From an uncultured SAR86 cluster bacterium (GTDB lineage Bacteria > Pseudomonadota > Gammaproteobacteria > Magnimaribacterales > D2472), in assembly GCA_902541365.1 (NCBI GenBank), contig CACBQK010000010.1:1-32675 (forward strand): a DNA stretch of 32,675 nucleotides, read 5' to 3'. Numbering within the stretch: the stretch's first letter is position 1; each line of letters begins with the position of its first letter. This document shows, piece by piece, positions 1-11,685 of the stretch. A program made the position numbers and the translations under genes. The notes beneath the pieces were generated by a model. The model did not search any database. It was not told the DNA's origin and was given only the letters and a program-made list of their open reading frames with translations.

Positions 1-331
1 AAACTATTTTCTGATTTCTCCAAATTATGCCCCAAACGTTTAACATCATAAGAGTTCCCATAACTAAACCTAATATGATCTCAGTTCCAATTCTTGCTGT
101 TATCTGATGAATGAGAATTACTCCAGTTAGAAAAGTAAATAATGCTGCCCATCTAAACCACCAGAGGGCATTTGGTGCTAACTTTTCGAAAACGTCAGCT
201 TTTGCATCTGGAGTAGCTACTTTTACATATTCTCCTTGTACAAAATTAAAATAATAAAGAAGTCCTATCCAAGCTATTCCAAACAAAATATGAAAAGCTC
301 TAAAAAAAGATTGATCTGCCAATATATCCAT
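1..331 (-). CDS. Partial membrane protein resembling the urate hydroxylase PuuD / Urate_ox_N N-terminal family (runs off the left edge)
   Basis: Manual minus-strand translation from ATG at 331: MDILADQSFFRAFHILFGIAWIGLLYYFNFVQGEYVKVATPDAKADVFEKLAPNALWWFRWAALFTFLTGVILIHQITARIGTEIILGLVMGTLMMLNVWGIIWRNQKIV..., open to the edge; AGGGAG Shine-Dalgarno-like sequence just upstream. Family call is by recall of the 'HI.GIAWIG..YYFNFV' pattern. Confidence 0.6.
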   Translation of the reverse strand, partial: MDILADQSFFRAFHILFGIAWIGLLYYFNFVQGEYVKVATPDAKADVFEKLAPNALWWFRWAALFTFLTGVILIHQITARIGTEIILGLVMGTLMMLNVWGIIWRNQKIV

Positions 332-392
332 AATACTCCCTATATGAAATGTTTATTAAATATAATATTAAAATTATTTGAAGTAAAGAGGG

Positions 393-420
393 CAAAAAAA
401 AGCGGGGATTAGCCCCGCTT
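393..420 (-). terminator. Rho-independent terminator downstream of groEL
   Basis: Perfect inverted repeat aagcgggg-attag-ccccgctt (400-420), followed on the minus strand by a T run (plus-strand A's 394-401), 25 bp after the groEL stop. Confidence 0.9.
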
Positions 421-445
421 ATAAGATGTAGAAATTAATTTCTTA

Positions 446-2399
<1,954 letters not shown>

Positions 2400-2425
2400 T
2401 ATTAAATTCTCCTCAAAAAAATGCA

Positions 2426-2431
2426 ATTATA
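2426..2431 (-). promoter_or_regulatory. Possible -10 element (TATAAT) upstream of groES
   Basis: Minus strand reads GGAATATAATTGC about 27 bp before the groES ATG; no convincing -35 or sigma-32 consensus seen. Confidence 0.3.
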
Positions 2432-2479
2432 TTCCTAATCAGATAAATATGGTTAAAAAGTTTTAAATCAATAGTTTTT

Positions 2480-2821
2480 TTAAGTTTTTTGGAACGTTTT
2501 ATAAATTGTTCTTGCAATAATAATTCCAAGAAAATTGGCTAATAAATCTGCCCATTCAAAATATCTGTAGGGATGAACATAGTGAATAATTTCAATGGTT
2601 AACCCAAAAGAAAAGATTATAGCCATGAAGATATAGTATTTGATTTTAAAATCACAAAACATTCCGAGTATTGATATATAAAAGAAAACAACACCATGCG
2701 ATATCTTATCTCCAATGAAAGATAAAGCATTAAAAAATTCCAGCTCTGAAGCAGGAATTAAGCTTATATAAAATATTAAAATTATTGATATAAAGAACAT
2801 GCCTCTGACTACTAAAATCAT
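2480..2821 (-). CDS. VanZ-like small integral membrane protein
   Basis: 113 aa, multiple hydrophobic segments, 'DKISHGVVFFYISILG...GLTIEIIHYVHPYRYFEWADLLANFLGIIIA' typical of the VanZ-like family; start overlaps the ampG stop (ATGA). Confidence 0.75.
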   Translation of the reverse strand: MILVVRGMFFISIILIFYISLIPASELEFFNALSFIGDKISHGVVFFYISILGMFCDFKIKYYIFMAIIFSFGLTIEIIHYVHPYRYFEWADLLANFLGIIIARTIYKTFQKT

Positions 2822-4050
2822 CTCTGAATTAAACTTTTATTTAAAGATATTAAGATAATTGCAGGTATAGCCAACATTGAAGTGAAGATAAAAAATAACA
2901 TCCAGCCATAGTCTGTCCCTGAGATAGATTGGAAATAATCCGCAAGTATTCCTGAAAAGCCACTAAATACCTTGCCTGGTAGCATCATGAAAGAAGTTAA
3001 TAATGCATATTGAGTTGCTGTAAACTGTTTTGAAACCAAGCTTGTTAAAAATGCTATGTTGACAGTACCAACAATGCCTGCTGAAAAGCTATCAGTGAAT
3101 ACAATTACTGAAAGAAGATTTAAATTTGGTTCTGAAATAGCGACGATCGAAAAAAGGACATTTGATATCATCACAGCAAATGCTCCAAAAAGTAGCGATC
3201 TATAAAGACCAGCTTTCTTAATAAGTATTCCTCCTAAAAAGAGACCAATAATTGATGCTATTAAAGCCACAATTTTTACAATAGATCCAATTTCAGTCAA
3301 TGAGAAGCCCATATCTATGTAAAAAGGGTTGGCCATTGGACCCATGACAATATCGGTAAGCCTATATGTTGCAACAATTAGCAACAAAATAGATGCAGCG
3401 AATAGATTAAATCTTTTTTTGAAATCCTTAACTGGTTCATAAAAATTTTCTAAAAAAGTAAGCTCTCTTTTTTCATTATTTTTTTCCTCAGGAGTAATTA
3501 ATAGGGCAATTAGCCCTATAAGCATTAAAGCAGCCATCAAGAAATATGCATTTCCCCAGGAATAATTTTCAGCATAGATTAATGCAAAAGATGTTGCAGT
3601 TAAGATAGCTCCTCTATATCCAAATTGATAATAAGCTGCCAAGTTCCCTTGCTCCTCAATTCCTGCAAGCTCTATTCTAAATGCATCAATTGCAATATCT
3701 TGAAATGAGCCAGCCAAAGCTATCAAAATTGCGAATGTCGCTAAATATTTAATATCTATTACTGGGTCTGCATTTGAGAGACAAATAAGAAAAATAACAA
3801 TGAAAATCTGCATCAAAATGATCCAACTCTTTCTACTTCCAAAATAATTGAGGAATGGTATCGAATATCTATCTACTAAAGGGGACCAAAGAAACTTCAA
3901 AGAGTAAGTCAAACTAATCCAAGCAAAAAAACCAATAATTGTAAGATCAATACCAACATCTCTTAGCCAAATTGAAAGAGTTGAAAAGATCAACATATAA
4001 GGCAGGCCTGATGTAAATCCAAGACCTATCATTGTTAAGTTTTTATTCAT
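2818..4050 (-). CDS. ampG: AmpG-like muropeptide MFS permease
   Basis: 410 aa; 'GLGFTSGLPYMLIFSTLSIWLRDVGIDLTIIGFFAWISLTYSLKFLWSPLVDRY' matches the AmpG N-terminal signature; directly follows ampD. Confidence 0.88.
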   Translation of the reverse strand: MNKNLTMIGLGFTSGLPYMLIFSTLSIWLRDVGIDLTIIGFFAWISLTYSLKFLWSPLVDRYSIPFLNYFGSRKSWIILMQIFIVIFLICLSNADPVIDIKYLATFAILIALAGSFQDIAIDAFRIELAGIEEQGNLAAYYQFGYRGAILTATSFALIYAENYSWGNAYFLMAALMLIGLIALLITPEEKNNEKRELTFLENFYEPVKDFKKRFNLFAASILLLIVATYRLTDIVMGPMANPFYIDMGFSLTEIGSIVKIVALIASIIGLFLGGILIKKAGLYRSLLFGAFAVMISNVLFSIVAISEPNLNLLSVIVFTDSFSAGIVGTVNIAFLTSLVSKQFTATQYALLTSFMMLPGKVFSGFSGILADYFQSISGTDYGWMLFFIFTSMLAIPAIILISLNKSLIQR

Positions 4051-4586
4051 AATCTCTCAAGATAATAGCTCCATTCAAAATATTTCCCAGGATCTTCCTT
4101 CCTGTCTGGAGAAATATCACTATGCCCAACTATATTATCCTTATTTAAATCTCTATAGTTATTTATAAGCGCCTTGGAGACTTCTACCAATGATTCATAT
4201 TGGTTATTTGTATATTTTTCTGTGTGATAACCCTCAAGCTCAATACCTATAGAAAACTCATTACAATTTTCTTCATTTTTAAAAGAAGACAATCCAGCAT
4301 GCCAAGCTTTTTTATTGAAAGGGACAAACTGAATAATTTCGCCACTCCTTTTTATTAAAACATGACTTGATACCTTAAGATCTTTTATTTCTCTAAAGTA
4401 ATCGTGATCATTAGGATTTAATTTATTACAGAAGAAGTCTTCAATGTAGCTATTTCCATAGATTTTCGGTGGAAGACTTATGCAATGTATGACTATTAAT
4501 CGTATATCGGAGTCATTTGTCCTTTCGGAATAATTAGGAGATTTGACTAATTTTGTATTGTCTAAAATATGGTTTGAGATGAGCAT
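4047..4586 (-). CDS. ampD: 1,6-anhydro-N-acetylmuramyl-L-alanine amidase AmpD
   Basis: 179 aa; 'IRLIVIHCISLPP', 'SSHVLIKRSGEIIQFVPFNKKAWHAG', 'FSIGIELEG', 'IVGHSDISPDRKEDPGKYFEW'. Confidence 0.93.
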   Translation of the reverse strand: MLISNHILDNTKLVKSPNYSERTNDSDIRLIVIHCISLPPKIYGNSYIEDFFCNKLNPNDHDYFREIKDLKVSSHVLIKRSGEIIQFVPFNKKAWHAGLSSFKNEENCNEFSIGIELEGYHTEKYTNNQYESLVEVSKALINNYRDLNKDNIVGHSDISPDRKEDPGKYFEWSYYLERL

Positions 4587-5533
4587 TAACTTGCTCTTAA
4601 TTCTGGAGGTAATTTAAAAGAAATATTCTCTTTGACTCCACCCTTCTCTTCTACCTCTGCATCTAAGAAAATACTAAGATTTGAGATTATTTCTTGAACT
4701 TTTGATTCTGGTGCAGATGCTCCAGCAGTTAAGCCAATATTCTTACAGTCTTTTAATTCATTTAAGTCAAGATCACTAAATTCATCTATTAGGACCGAGT
4801 TGACGCCACACTTATTTGCAAGCTCCTTTAGGCGATTTGAATTTGAACTTGCTTTTGAGCCAACAACAATAATGTAATCTGTTTCGAGTGCAAGTTGTTT
4901 CACTGCATCCTGCCTGTTTTGGGTGGCATAACAAATATCATCTTTTTTTGGACCTACAATACTTGGAAACTTCTCAGTCAACTCACTTATGATATCTTTT
5001 GTTTCATCTACACTTAAAGTAGTTTGTGAGACATAGGCAACATTTTCCGGTTGGTTTACAGAAACCTCCTTTGCCTCTTCTAAATCCTGAACAAGATATA
5101 TTTTTCCATTTTGGCTAAAGTATCTTCCCATTGTTCCCTCTACTTCAGGATGACCCTCATGGCCTATTAATATTATGTCCCTATTTGCTCTGCCATGTCT
5201 GATTACTTCCATATGAACTTTAGTAACAAGTGGGCAGGTAGCATCGAAAAACTGCAGATTTCTCTCTTTAACGGATTCTTCAATCTTACGTGAAACTCCA
5301 TGAGCGCTAAAAATAATAATTGAATCATCAGGAACATCTGATATTTCTTCAATAAATATAGCACCTCTTTCCTTTAGATCATTCACTACAGCTTCATTGT
5401 GAACAACCTCATGCTTTACATAGATGGGGCTTCCAAACATATCAAGTGCTCTATTTACTATTTCAATAGCCCTATCTACACCAGCACAAAAACCCCTAGG
5501 ATTAGCAAGTGACAACTTAGTTTTTTGTTTCAT
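4586..5533 (-). CDS. ispH: 4-hydroxy-3-methylbut-2-enyl diphosphate reductase IspH
   Basis: 315 aa; LANPRGFCAGVDRAIEIVNRAL, VKHEVVHN, FDATCPLVTKVH, GHEGHPEVEGTMG, GLTAGASAPE. Confidence 0.97.
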   Translation of the reverse strand: MKQKTKLSLANPRGFCAGVDRAIEIVNRALDMFGSPIYVKHEVVHNEAVVNDLKERGAIFIEEISDVPDDSIIIFSAHGVSRKIEESVKERNLQFFDATCPLVTKVHMEVIRHGRANRDIILIGHEGHPEVEGTMGRYFSQNGKIYLVQDLEEAKEVSVNQPENVAYVSQTTLSVDETKDIISELTEKFPSIVGPKKDDICYATQNRQDAVKQLALETDYIIVVGSKASSNSNRLKELANKCGVNSVLIDEFSDLDLNELKDCKNIGLTAGASAPESKVQEIISNLSIFLDAEVEEKGGVKENISFKLPPELRAS

Positions 5534-6011
5534 TTTTGGATTTTAACAAAATAAGTTCGCTAAATATAAAAATTATTGCGCCAAGAGTAATGTAAGCATC
5601 AGCAAAATTAAAAATGAACAATGAAAAATCAAATGGTTTGAAATGAAGGAAATCTGTTACAACCCCATCTGGTAATCTATCAATAAAATTTCCTAAAGCA
5701 CCGGCTATAATTAGTAAAAAAGATTTCTTTTTCAAATTATCTTTTTCATCCAAAAAAATCTTTAAAAAATACATTGTTATAAGAAAGACAATTATTAATA
5801 GGATATATCTAGAAACAAAGTTGTTTAAATCTAGAAAACTAAACGCAATACCAGAATTAAAAACTATCAAGAAATCAATCAAAGGAAGAAAATCATTTTG
5901 TTGAAGAGCTTCAATGTGATTTAAAGCGATTATTTTTGAAGCATAGTCAATGATTATAAGAAGGCAAAGTGTGACTATATATCCTTTAGACAAATTTTCT
6001 AATTTCACCAT
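5517..6011 (-). CDS. lspA: Lipoprotein signal peptidase LspA
   Basis: Four hydrophobic segments, 'VFNSGIAFSFL', 'GNFIDRLPDGVVTDFL', 'FNFADAYITLG'. Start ambiguous among ATGs at 6023, 6017, 6011. Confidence 0.93.
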   Translation of the reverse strand: MVKLENLSKGYIVTLCLLIIIDYASKIIALNHIEALQQNDFLPLIDFLIVFNSGIAFSFLDLNNFVSRYILLIIVFLITMYFLKIFLDEKDNLKKKSFLLIIAGALGNFIDRLPDGVVTDFLHFKPFDFSLFIFNFADAYITLGAIIFIFSELILLKSKNETKN

Positions 6012-8760
6012 CACCATAAACATTTGTATAGCATCTTGAGCAAATCTCAGGATCTTCTACATACAATCCAACTGAACTACATTTATTCCAACATCTTATA
6101 CATTTTTTTTGATCGAAATTAGTTACTTCAATATCTAACTTTGAGCTTGATGATTCAGCTATCTCTACTTCTGAGGAAATGAAAACAAATTTCAGCTCAT
6201 CCTCAATCTTTTCAAGAGCATTATAGGTTTTCTTATCACATGAAATGATAATTTTTGAATCAAGTGAACCTTTAATAACTGAGTCAGCTCTTGCTTTTTC
6301 AATACTTTGATTTACAGCATCCTTAACTGCAAAAATCTTTTTCCAATCATCATCAGAAATTGAACTTTCTATTTCGCTTAAAGTCTTTTGTGGAGCCGTA
6401 AATATTGAAACTGATTGCTTCTTAAATAGCTCATGTGATTGCCAAATTTCCTCAGCAGTAAATACTAAAACTGGTGATATGAGCCTGATTAAGATATCAG
6501 CAACCTCAAAAAGTGCAAACTGAGCAGACCTTCTTGCATTAGAATTACTTTTTGTTACATACATTCTATCCTTAATTATGTCTAAATAAACTCCTCCGAG
6601 CTCATGAACACAGAAATTATGAATTTTTTGTATGACATGATGATAAGCATAGTTATCATTTAATTCTTGGATTTCTTCATGAAGCTTTATTGCTTCACTG
6701 ATAATCCATTTATCTATTTCAACTAATTCATTTTTATTAATATTGTTTGTTGCTTCATCAAAGTCATTAAGGTTACCCATAATAAATCTAAAAGTATTTC
6801 TTATTCTTCTATACTGATCAGATACTTGCTTGAGAATTTCATCAGTGGCTACCATTTCACTCCTGAAGTCCGTAGATGCAACCCAAAGTCTTAAGATATC
6901 TGCGCCTAAGTTATTGCAGACCTTTTGAGGAGATACAACATTACCCAATGATTTGGATTGCTTTCTACCATTTTCATCAACAACAAATCCATGAGTAAGC
7001 ACAGCTTTATAAGGAGCTTTTCCATTAATGGCAATACCTGTTAATAGAGATGATTGAAACCAACCTCTGTGCTGATCGGATCCTTCTAGATATAGGTCAG
7101 CAATTAGATCTTTTCCATAAAGCTTATCCAACACACAAAAATGCGTTGATCCTGAATCAAACCAAACATCCAGCGTATCTGTTGCTTTTACATAATCATC
7201 ATGATCTTCAACTAACTCTTTTAAGTTGACCTTATCCCATGACTCTATTCCATTCTCCTCAATAAGATCTGCAATCTCATTAAAGAGAAGATTTTGTTTT
7301 GGATGAATCTCTCCAGTATTTTTGTTTATAAGAAGCGGTATTGGAACGCCCCAACTTCTTTGCCTAGAGATACACCAATCTGGTCTTCCTTCAAGCATAG
7401 ATTTTATTCTTTCATATCCCCAAGATGGTTCCCAATTAACATCTTTAATAGCTTGTATTGATCCCTCTAAAAGACCTGACTTGTCCATTGATATAAACCA
7501 TTGAGGCGTTGAAGCAAAAATTAGAGGAGTCTTATGCCGCCAGCAATATGGATAGGAATGATGAAAATCTTCCTCATTTATCAAAGTTCCAGATTCCCTC
7601 AGAATATCTATAACTATTTGGTCAGCTTTTATTGCAGGGAGGCCAGCTAAATCCTTATATTCTTGATTAAAAAACCCGTTTCCATCAAGCGCATGAATTG
7701 TGTCAATATTATACTTTTTGCAAATATTATGATCATCTGCTCCATGTGCTGGTGCAGTATGAACACATCCCGTTCCTGTCTCAGTAGTTACATGATCTCC
7801 ATGAATTAAAATAGAATCTCTCTCTAAATATGGATGTTCCAATACAACATCCTTAATATCATTTCCATTGACCTCTGATATCTTTTCTAAATCGGTCTTC
7901 CAGCGTTCTGAGCATTGATCAATCAAATCAGTTGCTAAAACTATGTACCCAAATTTTGAATTACATAAGGTATATCTTAATTCTGGACCAATTGAGACAG
8001 CAGCATTTGCTGGAATTGTCCATGGTGTAGTAGTCCAAATTACAAAGCTGCAACTATCTATTTCTTTTGAAAATGCTGCGCTTAACTTAATGAGTGAATC
8101 TTTTTTTACTTTAAAACCTACATCAATAGATTTAGAAACTTTGTCTTCATATTCAACCTCTGCTTCTGCTAGGGCTGATTTGCAGTCATAACAAAAATGG
8201 ACAGGCTTCTCCCCTTTTTGAAGATGGCCGTTTGTAACTATTCTGCCTAAAGACCTGACGGTATCTGCTTCAAATGATGAATCAAGAGACTTATATGAAT
8301 TTTCCCAATCACCCAAGACTCCAAGCCGTATAAAATCTTTCTTTTGATTTTCTATTTGAGAAAGAGCATATTCACGACAGGCACTAATAAATTTTGATTT
8401 ATCTTTTACAGTATCACTATCTCTTCCAAACTTTTTCTCAACGTTCAGTTCTATTGGTAACCCATGACAATCCCAGCCAGGAACATAAGGTGCATCAAAG
8501 CCTTGCAAAGTCTTAGTCTTAATTACAATATCTTTAAGTATTTTATTTACTGAGTGGCCAAGATGAATATCGCCATTTGCATATGGCGGGCCATCGTGAA
8601 GGATAAATTTATCTTTTTTAGCATTTTCTTCTCTAATTAAATTATAAAGATTGATTGAATCCCAAAAAGAAAGAATCTCTGGCTCCTTATTTGGCAGACC
8701 AGCTTTCATAGGTAAATCTGTTTTTGGCAGATTTAAGGTATTTTTGTAATCTTTTTCCAT
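5986..8760 (-). CDS. ileS: Isoleucyl-tRNA synthetase
   Basis: 924 aa; 'LHDGPPYANGDIHLGHSVNKILKD', 'WDCHGLPIE', 'CVHTAPAHG', 'DVWFDSGSTHF', C-terminal zinc motif 'CIRCW...ICSRC'; KMSKS region reads KQSKS. Confidence 0.98.
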   Translation of the reverse strand: MEKDYKNTLNLPKTDLPMKAGLPNKEPEILSFWDSINLYNLIREENAKKDKFILHDGPPYANGDIHLGHSVNKILKDIVIKTKTLQGFDAPYVPGWDCHGLPIELNVEKKFGRDSDTVKDKSKFISACREYALSQIENQKKDFIRLGVLGDWENSYKSLDSSFEADTVRSLGRIVTNGHLQKGEKPVHFCYDCKSALAEAEVEYEDKVSKSIDVGFKVKKDSLIKLSAAFSKEIDSCSFVIWTTTPWTIPANAAVSIGPELRYTLCNSKFGYIVLATDLIDQCSERWKTDLEKISEVNGNDIKDVVLEHPYLERDSILIHGDHVTTETGTGCVHTAPAHGADDHNICKKYNIDTIHALDGNGFFNQEYKDLAGLPAIKADQIVIDILRESGTLINEEDFHHSYPYCWRHKTPLIFASTPQWFISMDKSGLLEGSIQAIKDVNWEPSWGYERIKSMLEGRPDWCISRQRSWGVPIPLLINKNTGEIHPKQNLLFNEIADLIEENGIESWDKVNLKELVEDHDDYVKATDTLDVWFDSGSTHFCVLDKLYGKDLIADLYLEGSDQHRGWFQSSLLTGIAINGKAPYKAVLTHGFVVDENGRKQSKSLGNVVSPQKVCNNLGADILRLWVASTDFRSEMVATDEILKQVSDQYRRIRNTFRFIMGNLNDFDEATNNINKNELVEIDKWIISEAIKLHEEIQELNDNYAYHHVIQKIHNFCVHELGGVYLDIIKDRMYVTKSNSNARRSAQFALFEVADILIRLISPVLVFTAEEIWQSHELFKKQSVSIFTAPQKTLSEIESSISDDDWKKIFAVKDAVNQSIEKARADSVIKGSLDSKIIISCDKKTYNALEKIEDELKFVFISSEVEIAESSSSKLDIEVTNFDQKKCIRCWNKCSSVGLYVEDPEICSRCYTNVYGDGEIRKFV

Positions 8761-8764
8761 TTCT

Positions 8765-9706
8765 TTAATCTAAGATTTTCTTTGCCTGTTCAATATCTTT
8801 ATTAATTTGGGATTTTAAAAGATCAATGCTATCAAATTTAACCTCTTCCCTTATTTTTTCAATGAATTGTACAGTAATACGTCTTCCATAAATATCTTTT
8901 TCAAAATCAAAAATATGTGTTTCGAGAACAGGTCTAGTGCCTCCAACTGTTGGTCGAATTCCCATATTCGCAATACCTAAATATTTTTCATGATCAACTA
9001 AGCATCTAACAGCATATACACCAGAAATGGGAAGTTTTTGTTTAGGTATCCATATATTTGCAGTAGGCACCCCAATCTCTCTTCCAAGCTGATTTCCATA
9101 AACTACTTTTCCAGAGTAGCTATAATGCCAATCAAGCATAGCGTTAGCATTTTTAAAATTATTAGAAATCAAAGCTTCTCTAATTCTTGTACTACTTACC
9201 CTTTGATCATCAACTTTTATGGTGTCTGTTTTGTCAATCTCAATGCTCATTGATTCACCCCAGTTCTTCAAAAATTGATAATCACCTTTTCTATCCTTTC
9301 CAAATTTAAAATCATCACCGATCGTAAGAGACTTAATTTGGAGTTCCTCTAATATTTTTTTTGTGAATTGCTCTGGCGTCATCGATTTAAGAGATTCATC
9401 AAACCTTAGTAGCATACAAAAATCTATGCCATTTTCAGATATAAGCCTTAGCTTGTCTCTCCAAGGTATTATTCTTGGCGGTGGAGAAGTATTATTAACT
9501 TTAGAGAAATACTCAGCGGCATGAGGCTCGGTAAATATAACCAAAGTAGAAAGATTTTTTTCCTTAGCATTTTTCTTAACTTTTTCTAGAATCGCTTTAT
9601 GACCAAGATGCATTCCATCAAAGTTTCCAATTGTTGCACTCAAAGAAACCTCGGGAAATCTTTTCTTAAAAAGCTTAATATTATTTTGGCCTCTTATCAG
9701 ATACAT
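8765..9706 (-). CDS. ribF: Bifunctional riboflavin kinase/FAD synthetase RibF
   Basis: 313 aa; 'ATIGNFDGMHLGHKAILE', 'SSTRIREAL', 'GREIGVPTANI', 'YGRRITVQFIEKIREEVKFDS'. Confidence 0.96.
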   Translation of the reverse strand: MYLIRGQNNIKLFKKRFPEVSLSATIGNFDGMHLGHKAILEKVKKNAKEKNLSTLVIFTEPHAAEYFSKVNNTSPPPRIIPWRDKLRLISENGIDFCMLLRFDESLKSMTPEQFTKKILEELQIKSLTIGDDFKFGKDRKGDYQFLKNWGESMSIEIDKTDTIKVDDQRVSSTRIREALISNNFKNANAMLDWHYSYSGKVVYGNQLGREIGVPTANIWIPKQKLPISGVYAVRCLVDHEKYLGIANMGIRPTVGGTRPVLETHIFDFEKDIYGRRITVQFIEKIREEVKFDSIDLLKSQINKDIEQAKKILD

Positions 9707-9708
9707 GT

Positions 9709-11280
9709 TTATAAATAAAAATCTTTATTTGAGACTCTAAAAACCCACTTAGAGATAAAAAAATAAAATAGACAGCTAAGTATAACAATAACTGCGACAA
9801 GCGAAATTCTAACCAATCCTGAGTATTCATAAAATTTTGACATCCACTCAGAATCAATTCCCACGAAATAATCAAATGCTAAAAACATAATTAATGAAGA
9901 AAAAATTGCGGCAAAATTGGTTTTGTGAAAAATAATACTTAAATTTAGAAGGTTTTGTTTCATTAAAACAAAAAATAATATGCACGAGCTTGCTAAAACA
10001 GCTAGAGAGCTTCCAATGGCAAGTCCAGCATGACCATACCCAAGTTTAAAGGCAAAAATATAGTTGAGGATTGCATTGAGAAAGAGGCTAAATAATGCAA
10101 CATAAAATGGTGTCTTTGTGTCCTGTCTAGAAAAAAATGCGGGTGTTAAGACTTTCATTAACATAAAGAATGGTAAGCCATAACAAAAGAATACAAGGCT
10201 ATAAGATGATTTAATAACGTCAAATTCAGAAAATTCACCTCTATAAAACAATGAAGCAATAATAGGCTCTGCAAAATATATTAAGCCAATAAGAGAAGGT
10301 ATAGCTATAAAAATTACTAATCTAAAGCTGTTATCTAGGGAGGCCTTAAACTGACTATTATCTTTATTCGCAGCCGAACGTGATAATGAAGGTAAAAGAA
10401 CAGTTCCTATAGCAATAGCAAATATTCCCAAAGGAAATTGTATCAATCTATCTGATATATATAGCCAAGTTGGGCTACCTGTCTCAAGCAACGAAGCAAA
10501 TATCGTATCTATCAATAAATTTATCTGTGTAACTCCTCCAGCTAAAACTGCTGGAACTATTAACTTAAAGAATCTTGGAATATCTGAATTATTAAGATTT
10601 ACTTTAGGAACTGGTAGTCTATCAATAGCTTTTAAAGGAGCAAATTGAATAATAAGCTGCAGGACACCTGCAAGGAAGACACCCCATGATAGAGAAATTA
10701 AAGGCGTACTCATTCTTGGGGCAATAAATAATGCAAAGATTATTAAAGTTAAGTTAAAAATAATTGGTGTAGCTGCTGGCAATGAAAATCTTGAATGAGT
10801 ATTTTGAATTCCAGCTGCAAATGCAACCAAAGATATCAGCGCTAAATATGGAAACATAATCCTTAATACATTTACCGCAAGGTCCTGCTTCTCAGAATCG
10901 AAATAAAACCCAGGTGCAAAAATAAAAATCACAAATGGAGCAAATAATAAACAAATAATGGTAAAAACAAATAAAGTTGAAATTAAAATTCCCGCTAAGC
11001 TGTCTATGAAGTCTTTAACTTGTTTTGGATCTTTTGTTTTTTCTATATCCGATAAGATTGGAACAAAGGCTTGATTAAAAGCCCCTTCTGCGAAGAATCT
11101 TCTAAAAAGATTAGGTATTCTTAATACAACAACAAAAATGTCATGATACAGAGATGCACCAAAAAGATTTGTTGTAGATATATCTCTAAGCAAACCAAAA
11201 ATCCTAGAAGAAAAGGTCCAGAAACTTACTTTTATTGAGCTTAAAAAGTTTTGTTCTGAAGGCTCTTTATTTGCGCTCAT
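9709..11280 (-). CDS. murJ: Lipid II flippase MurJ
   Basis: 523 aa polytopic; '[19 protein letters not shown]', '[20 protein letters not shown]', 'PNAILNYIF'-like region; precedes ribF-ileS as in many gammaproteobacteria. Confidence 0.95.
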   Translation of the reverse strand: MSANKEPSEQNFLSSIKVSFWTFSSRIFGLLRDISTTNLFGASLYHDIFVVVLRIPNLFRRFFAEGAFNQAFVPILSDIEKTKDPKQVKDFIDSLAGILISTLFVFTIICLLFAPFVIFIFAPGFYFDSEKQDLAVNVLRIMFPYLALISLVAFAAGIQNTHSRFSLPAATPIIFNLTLIIFALFIAPRMSTPLISLSWGVFLAGVLQLIIQFAPLKAIDRLPVPKVNLNNSDIPRFFKLIVPAVLAGGVTQINLLIDTIFASLLETGSPTWLYISDRLIQFPLGIFAIAIGTVLLPSLSRSAANKDNSQFKASLDNSFRLVIFIAIPSLIGLIYFAEPIIASLFYRGEFSEFDVIKSSYSLVFFCYGLPFFMLMKVLTPAFFSRQDTKTPFYVALFSLFLNAILNYIFAFKLGYGHAGLAIGSSLAVLASSCILFFVLMKQNLLNLSIIFHKTNFAAIFSSLIMFLAFDYFVGIDSEWMSKFYEYSGLVRISLVAVIVILSCLFYFFISKWVFRVSNKDFYL

Positions 11281-11662
11281 TAAAATCTAAAGAAAGAGAG
11301 TTTATACAATATCTTAAAAATGTCGGCGGCGGCCCATCATCAAAAACATGTCCCAAATGAGAGTCACAATCAGAACATCTTACTTCTGTTCTTATCATTC
11401 CATGGGATGAATCTTTATATTCTGTGATGCATGCTTCATCAATTGGCTGAAAAAAACTTGGCCATCCACAACCTGAATTATATTTTGTGGAAGAAGAAAA
11501 AAGCTCCTTTTTGCAGCAAATACAAATATAGGTACCTTCTCTCTTGTTATCAAGAAATTTACCAGAATAAGGCGCCTCTGTAGCAAAACATCTTGTAACT
11601 TGATAAGCATCTTCATCAAGAATTGACTTCCAGTCTTTATTTTTTAAATCTTCCTTTGCCAT
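11267..11662 (-). CDS. msrB: Peptide-methionine (R)-S-oxide reductase MsrB
   Basis: 131 aa; '[11 protein letters not shown]', 'SGCGWPSFF', '[30 protein letters not shown]'. Confidence 0.96.
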   Translation of the reverse strand: MAKEDLKNKDWKSILDEDAYQVTRCFATEAPYSGKFLDNKREGTYICICCKKELFSSSTKYNSGCGWPSFFQPIDEACITEYKDSSHGMIRTEVRCSDCDSHLGHVFDDGPPPTFLRYCINSLSLDFNERK

Positions 11663-11685
11663 TTTTAGATTATAACTAACAGAAA

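Noticed and set aside
2450-2480. AT-rich imperfect inverted repeat downstream of the VanZ-like gene
   Set aside because: Purely A/T, imperfect stem, expected by chance in such AT-rich DNA.
9681-9875. Minus-strand ORFs 9681-9875, 11395-11619 and 15009-15224
   Set aside because: Alternate-frame readings inside murJ, msrB and sucD with no recognisable protein features.
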